A stretch of DNA of 64,000 nucleotides from Arthrobacter sp. ISL-28 (GTDB lineage: Bacteria > Actinomycetota > Actinomycetes > Actinomycetales > Micrococcaceae): NCBI RefSeq assembly GCF_018613875.1, contig NZ_JAGGPJ010000010.1:86059-150058 (forward strand), in the 5' to 3' direction. Position 1 is the first letter of the stretch. The number at the start of each line of letters is the position of its first letter. The position numbers and the translations under genes were made by a program. Under the pieces are notes generated by a model. That model did not search any database and was not told the DNA's origin. It saw only the letters and a list, made by a program, of their open reading frames with translations. This document shows positions 34,676 through 43,260 of the stretch, piece by piece.

Positions 34676-36907
34676 ATGACCCCCGCGCCAAAGCCTGCAA
34701 TGCACCGTGCCCTCGGCATCTCCAAAGAGATCGAAGACGCCGCGTGGTTTGTGCTCGGGGCGGGTCTCCAAGGCAAGCCGTCGGCCCTTGACAGTCGCAC
34801 CCAGACGTGGACGGCCGATGCAGCGGCGGAATTGCTGGAACGTCTGGAGCGCGGGGCGGCTGACAGCAAGGCGCCCATGATGACCAACCTGCGGCACAAC
34901 CTCGCGGACGCTTCCCGGGCAGCGAAACAGCTGGCCGTGGAGCTGCTGTTCCTGCAGTCACTGCCGCTGGCGCACGAGGTAAAGTCCCTCAAGGTCAAGC
35001 GGGCCCGCGTGGCGGAGGCGGCGTCCTGGCTGGAGCCGCCGCTGGAGCTCCCCACCGAGCTGTACAAGGGGATGACGGATCACGGCGTCATCAGGGACCG
35101 GACCGCGGAGTTCAACTGGACCATCTGGGACCACTTGAAGTGGCTGTGCAGGTTTGTGCAGCACGTTGACCAGCAGTCCACAGCCGCCATCAACAAGGCG
35201 CTGAAGGACCCGCTGGCCTTCCACCTGCTCGCCGCCGGGACACCCGACGACCAGCCCGCCATCCGGCGCAGCATCGAATACCTTGCCTGGCCCAGTTTCT
35301 TCGAGCCCGTCGTGGCGGACGTTGAACGCCGGGAAATCAGGGATGCCTTCGCATCATTGGTGGGCGGCGCCAAAGGCGACAGCGACGAAGAAATCACCGC
35401 GGACATCCGCCGCATCCGCCTGCACCTCGACGAGCAGGCCGGCACACGCATTGACTGGTACTCCCGCCAGCTCGTGAGCCAGTGGCGCAAGGTGGGGGAC
35501 CCCGGCCGCCGCGCCTGGCTGCTGCGCACACACCACGACAACGCCGAGCTCCTCGCGGCCTGGCAGGAGGAGGAAAAGGTGACGCTCGACGTCGAACACC
35601 TCCGCCTGCTCGACGCCGGCGTCACGGCCGGGCTCGTCCAGCATGCCGTCGACGAGGATTACAAGCACCTCGGATACGTCGAGCGGGAGGACACGAAGAC
35701 GGCGGTTTTCGCCTTCCTGACCGTTATGAAGCCGGGGGACCTTGCCCTCTGCCACAACTCCGGGGCCGTGCGGATCGGCGTCGTCTTGGGGGAGCCGGAC
35801 CACAACGCGGACAACCGCCGGATGCGCCGCAAAGTGCGCTGGTTCGATGAAGCCCACCTCGTGACCGACCTTCCGCGGCACGTCCAGCGCCAGCTCGCCA
35901 CTCCGGGCATCGTCGTCGACGTGACCCGCGTGGTACAGGCGCTGCAGGCGCTGGTGCCTGCTGAAGCGGAAACAGAGCCCGACGGCGGTGCGGAACCTGC
36001 CGCCGTCGTCGTCCCCGTCCAGGAGGGGTTCCAGCCGCTGACGCGCGAATTCGCGGACTCGCTGCACATGGATCTGGAGCCGCTGCAGGAGATCGCCGAG
36101 CTGCTGGAGGAGAACCGGCAGCTGGTGCTGTATGGTCCGCCCGGAACCGGCAAGACGTATCTCGCCAAGCACCTGGCGGCCGAGCTCGCGCAGGACAGCA
36201 CCGACGAACGGGTGAAGCTGGTGCAGTTCCACCCGTCGTACGCCTATGAGGACTTCTTCGAGGGCTACCGGCCGGACAAAACGGACGAGGGCCAGGTGTC
36301 CTTCAAGCTCGTGGCCGGCCCGCTGCGGCGGCTGGCCGAGGAGGCAGCCAAGCCCGGCAATGAGTCGAAGCCGTACTTCCTGATCATCGATGAGATGAAC
36401 CGCGCCAACCTGGCCAAGGTGTTCGGGGAGCTGTACTTCCTGCTGGAGTACCGCGACGACCGGATCTATCTGCAGTACAGCCCCAACGAGCCGTTCACGT
36501 TGCCGGACAACCTGTACATCATCGGCACCATGAACACGGCGGACCGCTCCATCGCCATGATGGATGCCGCCATCCGCCGCCGCTTCGCCTTCATCGAGCT
36601 GCACCCGAAGACCGAACCGGTGAAGGGGTCCCTGCTGCGGTTCCTGCAGGCCAGGCAGCTGGACACCACTCCGGCACTGCTGCTGGATGCCCTCAACGAC
36701 GCCATTGATGAGTGGGACCGGGACCTCATGATCGGCCCGTCCTACTTCATGAAAAGGGCTGCCCAGACTCCTGCGGGGCTGCGCCGGATCTGGAAATACG
36801 AGCTCATGCCCCTGCTCGAGGAGCACTACCACGGGCAGTTGAACCGTGCGCAGCTGGAGGAACGCTTCGGGCTGGAGCAGCTGATGGGACGCCTTGCGAC
36901 TCGCTAA
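34676..36907 (+). CDS. mcrB: McrB-type AAA+ GTPase of a type IV restriction system
   Basis: Motor subunit of McrBC, which cleaves DNA carrying modified cytosines. The 743 residues have a long N-terminal region of about 430 residues without a recognised modified-base reader, then an AAA+ domain with Walker A GPPGTGKT at 487-494, Walker B FLIIDEMNRA near 568, and the McrB-specific MNTADRS at 619-625, which marks GTP use. A QFHPSYAYEDFFEGYRP segment typical of McrB follows Walker A. It overlaps the mcrC frame by 14 bases. The N-terminus determines target choice and here looks unlike the E. coli DUF3578 domain, so the specificity is not predictable. Confidence 0.88.
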   Translation: MTPAPKPAMHRALGISKEIEDAAWFVLGAGLQGKPSALDSRTQTWTADAAAELLERLERGAADSKAPMMTNLRHNLADASRAAKQLAVELLFLQSLPLAHEVKSLKVKRARVAEAASWLEPPLELPTELYKGMTDHGVIRDRTAEFNWTIWDHLKWLCRFVQHVDQQSTAAINKALKDPLAFHLLAAGTPDDQPAIRRSIEYLAWPSFFEPVVADVERREIRDAFASLVGGAKGDSDEEITADIRRIRLHLDEQAGTRIDWYSRQLVSQWRKVGDPGRRAWLLRTHHDNAELLAAWQEEEKVTLDVEHLRLLDAGVTAGLVQHAVDEDYKHLGYVEREDTKTAVFAFLTVMKPGDLALCHNSGAVRIGVVLGEPDHNADNRRMRRKVRWFDEAHLVTDLPRHVQRQLATPGIVVDVTRVVQALQALVPAEAETEPDGGAEPAAVVVPVQEGFQPLTREFADSLHMDLEPLQEIAELLEENRQLVLYGPPGTGKTYLAKHLAAELAQDSTDERVKLVQFHPSYAYEDFFEGYRPDKTDEGQVSFKLVAGPLRRLAEEAAKPGNESKPYFLIIDEMNRANLAKVFGELYFLLEYRDDRIYLQYSPNEPFTLPDNLYIIGTMNTADRSIAMMDAAIRRRFAFIELHPKTEPVKGSLLRFLQARQLDTTPALLLDALNDAIDEWDRDLMIGPSYFMKRAAQTPAGLRRIWKYELMPLLEEHYHGQLNRAQLEERFGLEQLMGRLATR

Positions 36908-38240
36908 TGCGGCCGGCCCGAGCATCAGCAGCGCGGACTCCGGCCACAGCCGCGTGGGCGCGGCAGCTGGCGCCGCAGCAGGCCCGGCTTTAGGCGCCAG
37001 GCCCGGAAGTCCAGCGTCCGATATCCGGCACATCGTGCTGGATGAGCTGTCAGGCGGGGTGGTGGACAAACTGGATACCGCCAGCGCTGCCTTCCTGAAT
37101 TCCAGCGGACTGGCGAAGGCCTCACCCATGGGCATGGGCCTGTACCGGATCGAGCCGGTCGGCAAGGTGGGTTCCGTGCGGACCCCGCTGGTGCAGCTCG
37201 ACGTGCGGCCGAAGGGCCGGCTGGGGCTGAGCCGGCTGCTGTTCCTGCTGAGCTATGCCGGCGACCAGGGGTTCCGCGACGATCCCGTGGCCGCAGTGGA
37301 CGACACCGAGCTGTGGAGTGCGCTGGCAGCGTCGCTCGCCCAGCTCGCCGAACGTGCCCTGCAGCGCGGCGTGCTCCAGGGCTACCTCACCGTGGACGAA
37401 TCCCTCCGGACGGTCAAGGGCCGCATTCGCATCTCCGACCAGATCTCGCGCCGGCCCGGCATGCTGGTGCCCCTGGAGGTGTCCTATGACGAGTTCACCG
37501 AAGACATTGCGGAAAACCGGATCCTGCGTGCCGCACTCGAGCGCATGGCGCGCGTCCCGGGTGTGCGGCCCGATGTCCTCAGCCGCCTGCGGCAGCTTAA
37601 GGGAAAGCTCGACGCCGCCACGCGCCTGCAGGCTGGTGCTCCACTGCCGCCGTGGCGGGCCAGCCGGATGAATGCCCGGTATCACTCGGTGCTCAGGCTG
37701 TCAGAAGCGATCCTGCGCAATGCCTCGGCCGAGGCAGGAGAGGGAAAACAGCAGACGGCCTCGTTCGTGGTGGACATGAACCTGGTCTTTGAAGACTTCG
37801 TAGGCACCGCCCTCCGCCGGGCCATGGCAGCCTTCCCTGGTGAAACGAGGCTGCAATACAATGTCCTGCTCAATGAGGCCGTCCGGGACTCGGACCGGCT
37901 GACGGTTCGGCCCGACGCCGTGCACCTGCTGGGCGGACGGCCCGTGGTGGTCTACGACGCGCAATACCGGGCCCGCTCAGACCGCGGGGCCTCGCTCTCG
38001 GCCGACCATTTCCAGATGCTGGCCTATTGCACAGCACTGCAGGTGCCCACGGCGTGGCTGATCTACGCCGGCGCCGGAGAAATGAAGCTGAGGCGGATCC
38101 TCAACACGGACATCGACATCGTGGAGTTTCCGCTGGATCTTTCGCGACCGCCGTCGGAAATTCTGGCCGCCGTGGCGGATCTCGCCGAGCAGTCCTGGGG
38201 AGAAGTGGTGCGTCAGGCGAGGACGCGCCGCACGGACTGA
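36894..38240 (+). CDS. mcrC: McrC-type nuclease subunit (catalytic lysine replaced)
   Basis: Nuclease partner of McrB, 448 residues from the TTG. The 40 or so first residues are Ala/Gly-rich and the conserved part begins at DIRHIVLDELSGG, so the true start may be a later GTG (36954 or inside HIVLDE). The family pattern YDEFTEDIAENRILRAAL is near 200. The PD-(D/E)xK site reads RPD341, then D355-A-Q357-Y-R: both acidic residues are in place but the usual Lys is Gln. Cleavage may be lost or altered unless R359 substitutes. The ATG at 36907 is in another frame and ends at 36993. Confidence 0.83.
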   Translation: MRLANAAGPSISSADSGHSRVGAAAGAAAGPALGARPGSPASDIRHIVLDELSGGVVDKLDTASAAFLNSSGLAKASPMGMGLYRIEPVGKVGSVRTPLVQLDVRPKGRLGLSRLLFLLSYAGDQGFRDDPVAAVDDTELWSALAASLAQLAERALQRGVLQGYLTVDESLRTVKGRIRISDQISRRPGMLVPLEVSYDEFTEDIAENRILRAALERMARVPGVRPDVLSRLRQLKGKLDAATRLQAGAPLPPWRASRMNARYHSVLRLSEAILRNASAEAGEGKQQTASFVVDMNLVFEDFVGTALRRAMAAFPGETRLQYNVLLNEAVRDSDRLTVRPDAVHLLGGRPVVVYDAQYRARSDRGASLSADHFQMLAYCTALQVPTAWLIYAGAGEMKLRRILNTDIDIVEFPLDLSRPPSEILAAVADLAEQSWGEVVRQARTRRTD

Positions 38241-38318
38241 CAGAGGCGCTCGACGCTCTGCCAATTCCAGGTCAAGGTGCTGCGGCCATCGGATAGAACA
38301 GCCTGCAAAACATTTTCT

Positions 38319-38340
38319 CGAGACAGACAAGTCTGTCTCG
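38319..38340. promoter_or_regulatory. Palindromic operator upstream of the tetR-family gene
   Basis: CGAGACAGAC (38319-38328) and GTCTGTCTCG (38331-38340) are perfect inverted arms separated by AA, 23 bp before the start of the TetR-type gene. Size and symmetry fit a TetR dimer site and suggest autorepression. Confidence 0.72.
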
Positions 38341-38363
38341 TTGTTGGGTTAGGATGTTAGCAA

Positions 38364-39098
38364 ATGGAAGAATCATCCAGATCCGCTTTATCGAGCGCCG
38401 GGATCTTTCCATCCGGCGGGCTTCAGACAAGCCGGCAGGCCGAGGCATCGCCCGGTGACCCCAACGTTCTGGCCCCCGAAGAGGGCGCCAGCGGGATTAG
38501 CCCGGAAGAACTTCGCCCCACCTTCGGTATGCCAAAGGGCCCAGCAGCGATCCGGGAACGGATCGTGAATGCGGCCTATGATCTCTTCGCACGCCGAGGC
38601 ATCCGGGATGTGGGCATCAACGAACTCATCACCCGTTCGGGCGTCGCGAAAGCCACTTTCTACCGCCACTTCGCCTCGAAGGATGAGGTAGTGCTGGCCT
38701 TCCTGGAACAGCGCGACCGCGTGTGGACCGTCAATGCAATTGTTGGCGAAGCGCGACGCCGGGCGGACACTCCGGAAGAGCAGCTTCTGGCCATTTTCGA
38801 CGTATTCGCCGATTGGTTCCGGCGCACCGACTTCGAGGCATGCTCCTTCATCAACGTCCTTCTGGAGATGGGCTCCACCCATCCGCTGGGGCGGGCCAGC
38901 ATCGACTATCTTGCAAAAATCCGCGGACACGTAAAGCAACTCGCGGATGAAGCCGGTCTGGAGCGAACCGAGGATTTCTCCCGGTCCTGGCACATCCTGA
39001 TGAAGGGCTCCATCATTTCCGCCGCAGAGGGCGATGTTGAGGCGGCCCGGCGGGCGCGCCAGCTTGCCGGATGGCTGATCGAGCACCATAGGCATTAG
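38364..39098 (+). CDS. TetR family transcriptional regulator
   Basis: Repressor of 244 residues. The helix-turn-helix lies at about 66-112 (INELITRSGVAKATFYRHFASKDEVVLAFLE), preceded by an unusually long, probably disordered N-terminus of about 60 residues. The C-terminal helical domain has the TetR_C pattern ACSFINVLLEMGSTHPLG. A perfect palindrome in its promoter suggests autoregulation. The start could be the later ATG at GMPKGPAAIRERI (about residue 56), which would give a standard-length protein; the upstream codons are kept because of the promoter position. The target beyond itself is unknown. Confidence 0.85.
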   Translation: MEESSRSALSSAGIFPSGGLQTSRQAEASPGDPNVLAPEEGASGISPEELRPTFGMPKGPAAIRERIVNAAYDLFARRGIRDVGINELITRSGVAKATFYRHFASKDEVVLAFLEQRDRVWTVNAIVGEARRRADTPEEQLLAIFDVFADWFRRTDFEACSFINVLLEMGSTHPLGRASIDYLAKIRGHVKQLADEAGLERTEDFSRSWHILMKGSIISAAEGDVEAARRARQLAGWLIEHHRH

Positions 39099-39195
39099 TG
39101 CTGGTCAGCGACGTGCAGCAGACCAGCTGTATGGAGGCAGGATAGCGGTTGGGGGCTATACTTCAGACTGGATGTAGCGGGCTGAGGGGGCTGCG

Positions 39196-39951
39196 ATGGG
39201 TGATGCACGCGTGGGATTGGTCATTGAGGACGACCACGATATCCGCGAACTGGTACGGGTTGTATTGACGCAGGCAGGGTTTGACGTCATCGCCACCAGT
39301 ACCGGAGCCGAGGGCGTCCTCGCGGCAAAGAATTCGGATCCGGCAGTCATCACGCTGGACCTCGGCCTCCCCGACATTGACGGCTTTGAGGTGGCGCGGC
39401 AGATCCGCCAGTTTTCCGACGCCTACATCGTGATGCTCACCGCCCGGGCAGAGGAGCTGGATACTCTCATCGGCCTGGAATCCGGGGCTGATGACTATCT
39501 CACCAAGCCTTTCCGGCCCAGGGAACTGCGCGCACGCGTTGCCGCCATGATGCGCCGTCCGCGTTCGACGGCGGAACTCGCCAACGGTGCGGCTGCACCT
39601 TCAGGTGCAGCCAACAATGCAAAGAGCTACCGACACAACGGACTGGATCTGAGCTATGACTCCCGGACTGTGGCTGTCGACGGCAACGAACTAAGCCTGA
39701 CGCGCACGGAGTTCGATCTGCTGTATGCCCTGCTGGAGGCGGGCCGCATGGTCCGAACCAAAGCGGACCTGGTACGCCGGCTGCGGGACGAACCGTACGA
39801 TGTCGGAAGTTACATCAGCGAGGCAGACGAGCGGTCCGTCGAAGTGCACATGGGCAACCTCCGCAAGAAACTCGGCGATTCCGCCCAGAATCCGCGCTGG
39901 CTCCAGACCGTCCGCGGCGTCGGCTACAGGTTGGCTCCCGAACAGAGGTGA
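39196..39951 (+). CDS. OmpR/PhoB-type response regulator (orphan)
   Basis: DNA-binding response regulator of 251 residues: receiver domain at about 5-118 with phospho-acceptor D55 in TLDLGLPD, switch Thr 82 and Lys 104 in TKPF; a 25-residue linker; and a winged-helix domain at about 150-248 (SLTRTEFDLLYALL, VHMGNLRKKLGD, VRGVGYRL). No histidine kinase gene adjoins it, so its partner is encoded elsewhere. A TATACT -10 box at 39157-39162 lies 33 bp before the ATG. Confidence 0.9.
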   Translation: MGDARVGLVIEDDHDIRELVRVVLTQAGFDVIATSTGAEGVLAAKNSDPAVITLDLGLPDIDGFEVARQIRQFSDAYIVMLTARAEELDTLIGLESGADDYLTKPFRPRELRARVAAMMRRPRSTAELANGAAAPSGAANNAKSYRHNGLDLSYDSRTVAVDGNELSLTRTEFDLLYALLEAGRMVRTKADLVRRLRDEPYDVGSYISEADERSVEVHMGNLRKKLGDSAQNPRWLQTVRGVGYRLAPEQR

Positions 39952-39992
39952 GCCGGCGGGAATGCTGGCCTTCCCTGCAGGTTGAGGCCGAT

Positions 39993-40418
39993 TCAATCGG
40001 CGGCGAGGAACTGCTCTAGATGTTCCTCCAGGGCCGGTCGATCCCTTAGTTCGCATTCCCACACGGTGAGCACTTCCCAACCTGCGCTTTCGAGCTGCCG
40101 GCGCTGGTCGGCGTCGCGGTTCCTCGTCCTGGTTCTCTTGGTTTCCCAGAATTCGGCGTTGGCCTTGGGCGCATGCTGGCCGACCCTGCAGTCGTGAAAG
40201 TGCCAGAAACAGCCGTTGATGAAAATGACTTTCCGCCGGCCCGCGAAGACCAGGTCCGGATTTCCCGGCAGTTTAGTGCCGCCTGAGACGCCGTGCAGGC
40301 GGTAACGGTAGCCCTTGGCGTGCAGGAGGCTGCGCACCAGCAGCTCGGGTTTGGTGTTCTTGCCCCTGATCCGGGACATGTTCCAGCTGCGGTGCTCAGG
40401 TGTCAGCCGGTCCGCCAT
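39993..40418 (-). CDS. vsr: Very short patch repair (Vsr-like) endonuclease
   Basis: DNA mismatch endonuclease of 141 residues. The N-terminal RSWNMSRIRGKNTKPELLVRSLL block, the catalytic Asp in NPDLVF (D55) and the GCFWHFHDC segment (70-78) are all Vsr hallmarks. Where E. coli Vsr has His64 this protein has Asn68, a position that varies in the family. Vsr normally repairs T:G mismatches from deaminated 5-methylcytosine and is encoded next to its cytosine methylase; no methylase is found in the window. It lies 1.7 kb from mcrBC, so the area may be a DNA-modification-linked island. Confidence 0.88.
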   Translation of the reverse strand: MADRLTPEHRSWNMSRIRGKNTKPELLVRSLLHAKGYRYRLHGVSGGTKLPGNPDLVFAGRRKVIFINGCFWHFHDCRVGQHAPKANAEFWETKRTRTRNRDADQRRQLESAGWEVLTVWECELRDRPALEEHLEQFLAAD

Positions 40419-40446
40419 GATTCAAGTCTAGGCGGCCGGCTGATTG

Positions 40447-40881
40447 CTATACGTCGCGTTCGAGCTGGTCGCCGAACAAGAAGTGCCGCCCGCTGACGGA
40501 ACCGGGATCGATCTCGACGTAGAAGTCCTTGAGGGTGGGGACCCATGATGTGAGTCCCAGAGTTTCTGCTTCGGCAATTTCATCGGACTGGTTCAGTACA
40601 CGGGCAGTACCGCGGAGGACCACGGACCACGCCTGGTCTGAAAGGATGCCATCCGTTTCGAAGAGGACCTTGTCATTGATGGTCAGCTCGGCCAGCTTGT
40701 TGCCCGGAGCGGTGCGGAAGTAGAGCTTTCTGCGGCTAGTCACATAGTTGACCGGGAAAATGTCCGGCTCCCCAGTCACGGTGACGACCAGTCGGCCATG
40801 CTTCGTGCCCTCCAGGAGCTGCCAGCACTGTTCGTCGTCGAGGATAAGGATGGGGTCGCCGTCGGCGTGGTTGAACATCAT
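40447..40881 (-). CDS. Pyridoxamine 5'-phosphate oxidase-like flavin/F420-binding protein
   Basis: Split-beta-barrel protein of 144 residues related to PNPOx-like and F420-dependent reductases. The opening ILILDDEQCWQLLEGTKHGRLVVTVTGEPDIFPVNYVTSRRKLYFRT is typical for the small actinobacterial PNPOx group that binds FMN, haem or F420. It is a single-gene unit on the minus strand with a palindrome immediately upstream of its start. The substrate is unknown. Confidence 0.82.
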   Translation of the reverse strand: MMFNHADGDPILILDDEQCWQLLEGTKHGRLVVTVTGEPDIFPVNYVTSRRKLYFRTAPGNKLAELTINDKVLFETDGILSDQAWSVVLRGTARVLNQSDEIAEAETLGLTSWVPTLKDFYVEIDPGSVSGRHFLFGDQLERDV

Positions 40882-40891
40882 GGCTCCATTG

Positions 40892-40908
40892 TTCTACGCA
40901 GCGTAGAA
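40892..40908. promoter_or_regulatory. Perfect palindrome upstream of the PNPOx-like gene
   Basis: TTCTACGC (40892-40899) and GCGTAGAA (40901-40908) are perfect arms around a single A, beginning 10 bp upstream of the minus-strand start codon at 40881. Position and symmetry point to an operator for a dimeric repressor; no matching regulator is obvious next to it. Confidence 0.6.
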
Positions 40909-41134
40909 AAACGATAGGGGTTCGCCGCAATTTTCCCAGCAGGCCAGCAGATCTTCCATACCTTAAATTGTCAGACCCCGTTCCTAGTCTGTTCCTGTCG
41001 GTTCACCTCGTTCCTGCGGCTGCCTCTCCGGGCGCTCAAACCGCAGGCAAGGGGCCCTGCGTGTCTATTGGGGGCATCAGGGACCGGCACTGCATTCGCC
41101 AGGCGTCAGCGTGGCCATTACTTATGGGGTAAAC

Positions 41135-41782
41135 ATGTCTACATTCAATCCGCAGGGCTCCGCGCCGGTTCATTCCGCGTCCGGTTCAGCCGCGTTTCCT
41201 TTGTCACAGCACGATTCCATGCCGCCTGTCCGCGGCAACGCGTTCGGCATCACGGCGCTGGTTCTCGGCATCGTTGCCGTGGTCTTCTCCTTCATCCCCG
41301 TTATGGGGATGGTCGCATTTGTCCTCGGCCCGCTGGCGGTTCTCTTCGGCATCGTCGGAGTCACACGGAAGTTCAGCAAGAAGGGTGCAGCGGTGGCAGG
41401 CCTGGTGCTGGGTATTCTCAGCATCGTGATTGCAGCGATTTGGCTCGCGGTCGTAGGTGCTGCCGTGAGCTCGGCGGACCAGACCCTTAATTCCGAGCAC
41501 ACCGTGGAATACGTGGTGACAACCAAAGGCAAGGCCGCTGTGAACTACTGGTCAGACAGCGGGACGTCCACGGAGGACATTGCGGCCAACTGGAAGAAGG
41601 CAGTGACAGTCAAGAACTCCGACCTGCTGTCCTTGGTGGTCACGGGCGACTTTGCGAACGCCAGCGCCGCCGTCAGCTGCGAGATTCTGTTCGACGGCAA
41701 GTCTATCGCCAAGAACACCGGGTCGGGGCAGGGTGCCATGGCATCCTGCAGCGGTTCGGGCTTCGGTTCCGAATCCAAATAG
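41135..41782 (+). CDS. DUF4190 membrane protein with MmpS-like C-terminal domain
   Basis: Membrane-anchored protein of 215 residues. A polar N-terminus precedes two hydrophobic segments at about 40-70 and 83-108, the DUF4190 layout (NAFGITALVLGIVAVVFSF). The extracytoplasmic part from about 115 resembles the beta-rich MmpS domain (VEYVVTTKGKAAVNYWSDSG, CEILFDGKSIAKNTGSGQGAMASC) with two Cys that could pair. The ATG chosen follows GGGGTAA; the open frame starts eight codons earlier. MmpS proteins assist lipid export in mycobacteria, but no RND transporter is near, so that role is not claimed. Confidence 0.75.
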   Translation: MSTFNPQGSAPVHSASGSAAFPLSQHDSMPPVRGNAFGITALVLGIVAVVFSFIPVMGMVAFVLGPLAVLFGIVGVTRKFSKKGAAVAGLVLGILSIVIAAIWLAVVGAAVSSADQTLNSEHTVEYVVTTKGKAAVNYWSDSGTSTEDIAANWKKAVTVKNSDLLSLVVTGDFANASAAVSCEILFDGKSIAKNTGSGQGAMASCSGSGFGSESK

Positions 41783-41790
41783 GCCGACTG

Positions 41791-41814
41791 CCCTCGGGCC
41801 GCGCGGCCCGAGGG
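41791..41814. terminator. GC-rich palindromic hairpin after the DUF4190 gene
   Basis: CCCTCGGGCCGC and GCGGCCCGAGGG are adjacent perfect complements, forming a 24-base palindrome 8 bp after the stop at 41782. No T-run follows. It probably ends transcription from the plus strand. Confidence 0.6.
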
Positions 41815-41855
41815 GGTCGCGGTAGGTTGAAGCCTATCGGGTAGGAGCAAGGTGG

Positions 41856-41887
41856 GTGGGAGCACCGCTGTCGGGCGGTGCTCCCAC
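41856..41887 (-). terminator. Hairpin terminator after bioB-bsaP
   Basis: GTGGGAGCACCGC (41856-41868) pairs perfectly with GCGGTGCTCCCAC (41875-41887) around a six-base loop. It lies 12 bp past the stop of bsaP in the minus direction. Confidence 0.7.
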
Positions 41888-41899
41888 ATCCTGAACCCT

Positions 41900-42238
41900 T
41901 TAGCCCGAGGTGAATCCGTGGCGGGAACATTGCGCAGTCCATCCCAGCGGCGTGACCTGCACCTTGAGGCGTCGACGGCACTGGCTGCAGTACCGCGGTG
42001 GTTCCATTGCCAGGAATCCTTGACAACGGCGGTGGGCCTTAAGGGCGGCACCGCCGCCGGTTGGCGCAGCGCCGTGGGATGAGCCGCCGTCGTCCGTTGG
42101 AGGAATACGGTCGCCTGTATGAATAGGCTCGCGCGACTCACCGCAGTGTCCGCAGAAGGCGTCGACTGCAGCGACTTCGCCGCCGGCACCCGGGCTCGCC
42201 GAAATTCCGTTTCGCCCATCCGTGAAAACCGCGTTCAC
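41900..42238 (-). CDS. bsaP: Biotin synthase auxiliary protein BsaP-like, Cys-rich
   Basis: A 112-residue protein whose GTG start overlaps the stop of bioB by four bases, so the two are translationally coupled. It carries six cysteines: FCGHCGE near the N-terminus, HRRC, then RYCSQC and AQCSRHG in the C-terminal part, with the conserved stretch [14 protein letters not shown]. This matches the actinobacterial protein found after bioB, reported in mycobacteria as an accessory needed for biotin synthase, probably through an iron-sulfur or metal site. A Gly/Pro-rich linker of about 30 residues separates the two Cys groups. Family assignment is from memory and gene order. Confidence 0.78.
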   Translation of the reverse strand: MNAVFTDGRNGISASPGAGGEVAAVDAFCGHCGESREPIHTGDRIPPTDDGGSSHGAAPTGGGAALKAHRRCQGFLAMEPPRYCSQCRRRLKVQVTPLGWTAQCSRHGFTSG

Positions 42239-43260
42239 AGCGACTTCTGAAGTTCCTTGATGGGCATGTTCAGCTCGACCAACAGGTTGAGGTCGGCAGT
42301 AGCGGGGCGGCCCAGGGTGGTGAGGTAGTTTCCGACGATAATCGCGTTGATCCCGCCCATCAGCCCCTCGCGCGTTCCCAGGTCGCCAAGTGTCAGTTCG
42401 CGCCCGCCGGCATAGCGGAGGACGGTGCGCGGCATGGCGAGCCGGAAGGCGGCGATGGCGCGAAGGGCGTCCTTTCCGTCCATGATCTCCTGGTTTTCCA
42501 AAGGCGTTCCGGGACGGGGGTTGAGGAAGTTGAGCGGCACTTCGTGTGGTTCCAAGGCGGCGAGCTGGGCGGCAAGTTCTGCCCGCTGTTCCAATGATTC
42601 ACCCATGCCGATAAGGGCGCCGCAGCACAGTTCCATCCCTGCGTCCTTGACCATGTTGCAGGTCTCGAGACGTTCTTCGTAACTGTGCGTCGTCACCACT
42701 TCACTGAAATAACTGCGGGCCGTTTCAAGGTTGTGGTTGTAGCGGTGAACGCCCCATTCCGCCAATTGGTCGACCTGCCGCTGGGTGAGCATGCCGAGTG
42801 AGCAGGCGATGTTGATGTCGACAGCTTCGTTGATGCGGTCGATCGCGAACTTGATCTGGTTCATCAGTTTGATGTCGGGACCGCGGACGGCCGCGACGAT
42901 GCAGAATTCGGTGGCGCCGGTGGCGGCTGTTTCTTTTGCAGCCTTGACCAACTCGGGAATGTCGAGCCACACGCCCCGGACGGGGGAGTCGAATAGGCCG
43001 GACTGGCTACAGAAGTGGCAGTCTTCAGGGCAGCCGCCGGTCTTGATCGAGATGATGCCTTCCACCTCGACGTCCTCGCCGCAGTGCCGGAGCCGGACTT
43101 CATGTGCCAGCTGAAGGGCGGCCGGAAGTGCTTCATCCGGAAGCTTGAGGACCTCCACCAGTTGACTTTCGGTCAGCCCCACGCCGTCCTCGAGGACTTG
43201 TTTCCGGGCGATCTCGAGGATGGCGTAGCTGGTAACAGGAGGGTCTGCCTGAATCGTCAT
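42235..43260 (-). CDS. bioB: Biotin synthase
   Basis: Radical-SAM enzyme that inserts sulfur into dethiobiotin to give biotin. The 341 residues show the radical-SAM cluster motif C77-PED-C81-HF-C84 and the BioB segments [12 protein letters not shown] and [11 protein letters not shown], with the second [2Fe-2S] cluster ligands distributed through the barrel. The start follows AAGGACAATCG. It is translated together with bsaP. No bioA, bioD or bioF is in the window, so this locus may rely on dethiobiotin made elsewhere or taken up. Confidence 0.95.
   Translation of the reverse strand: MTIQADPPVTSYAILEIARKQVLEDGVGLTESQLVEVLKLPDEALPAALQLAHEVRLRHCGEDVEVEGIISIKTGGCPEDCHFCSQSGLFDSPVRGVWLDIPELVKAAKETAATGATEFCIVAAVRGPDIKLMNQIKFAIDRINEAVDINIACSLGMLTQRQVDQLAEWGVHRYNHNLETARSYFSEVVTTHSYEERLETCNMVKDAGMELCCGALIGMGESLEQRAELAAQLAALEPHEVPLNFLNPRPGTPLENQEIMDGKDALRAIAAFRLAMPRTVLRYAGGRELTLGDLGTREGLMGGINAIIVGNYLTTLGRPATADLNLLVELNMPIKELQKSL

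Noticed and set aside
36712..36993. Plus-strand frame containing the ATG at 36907 as a possible mcrC start
   Set aside because: It ends at 36993 and shares no frame with the conserved McrC sequence, so it cannot be the McrC start.
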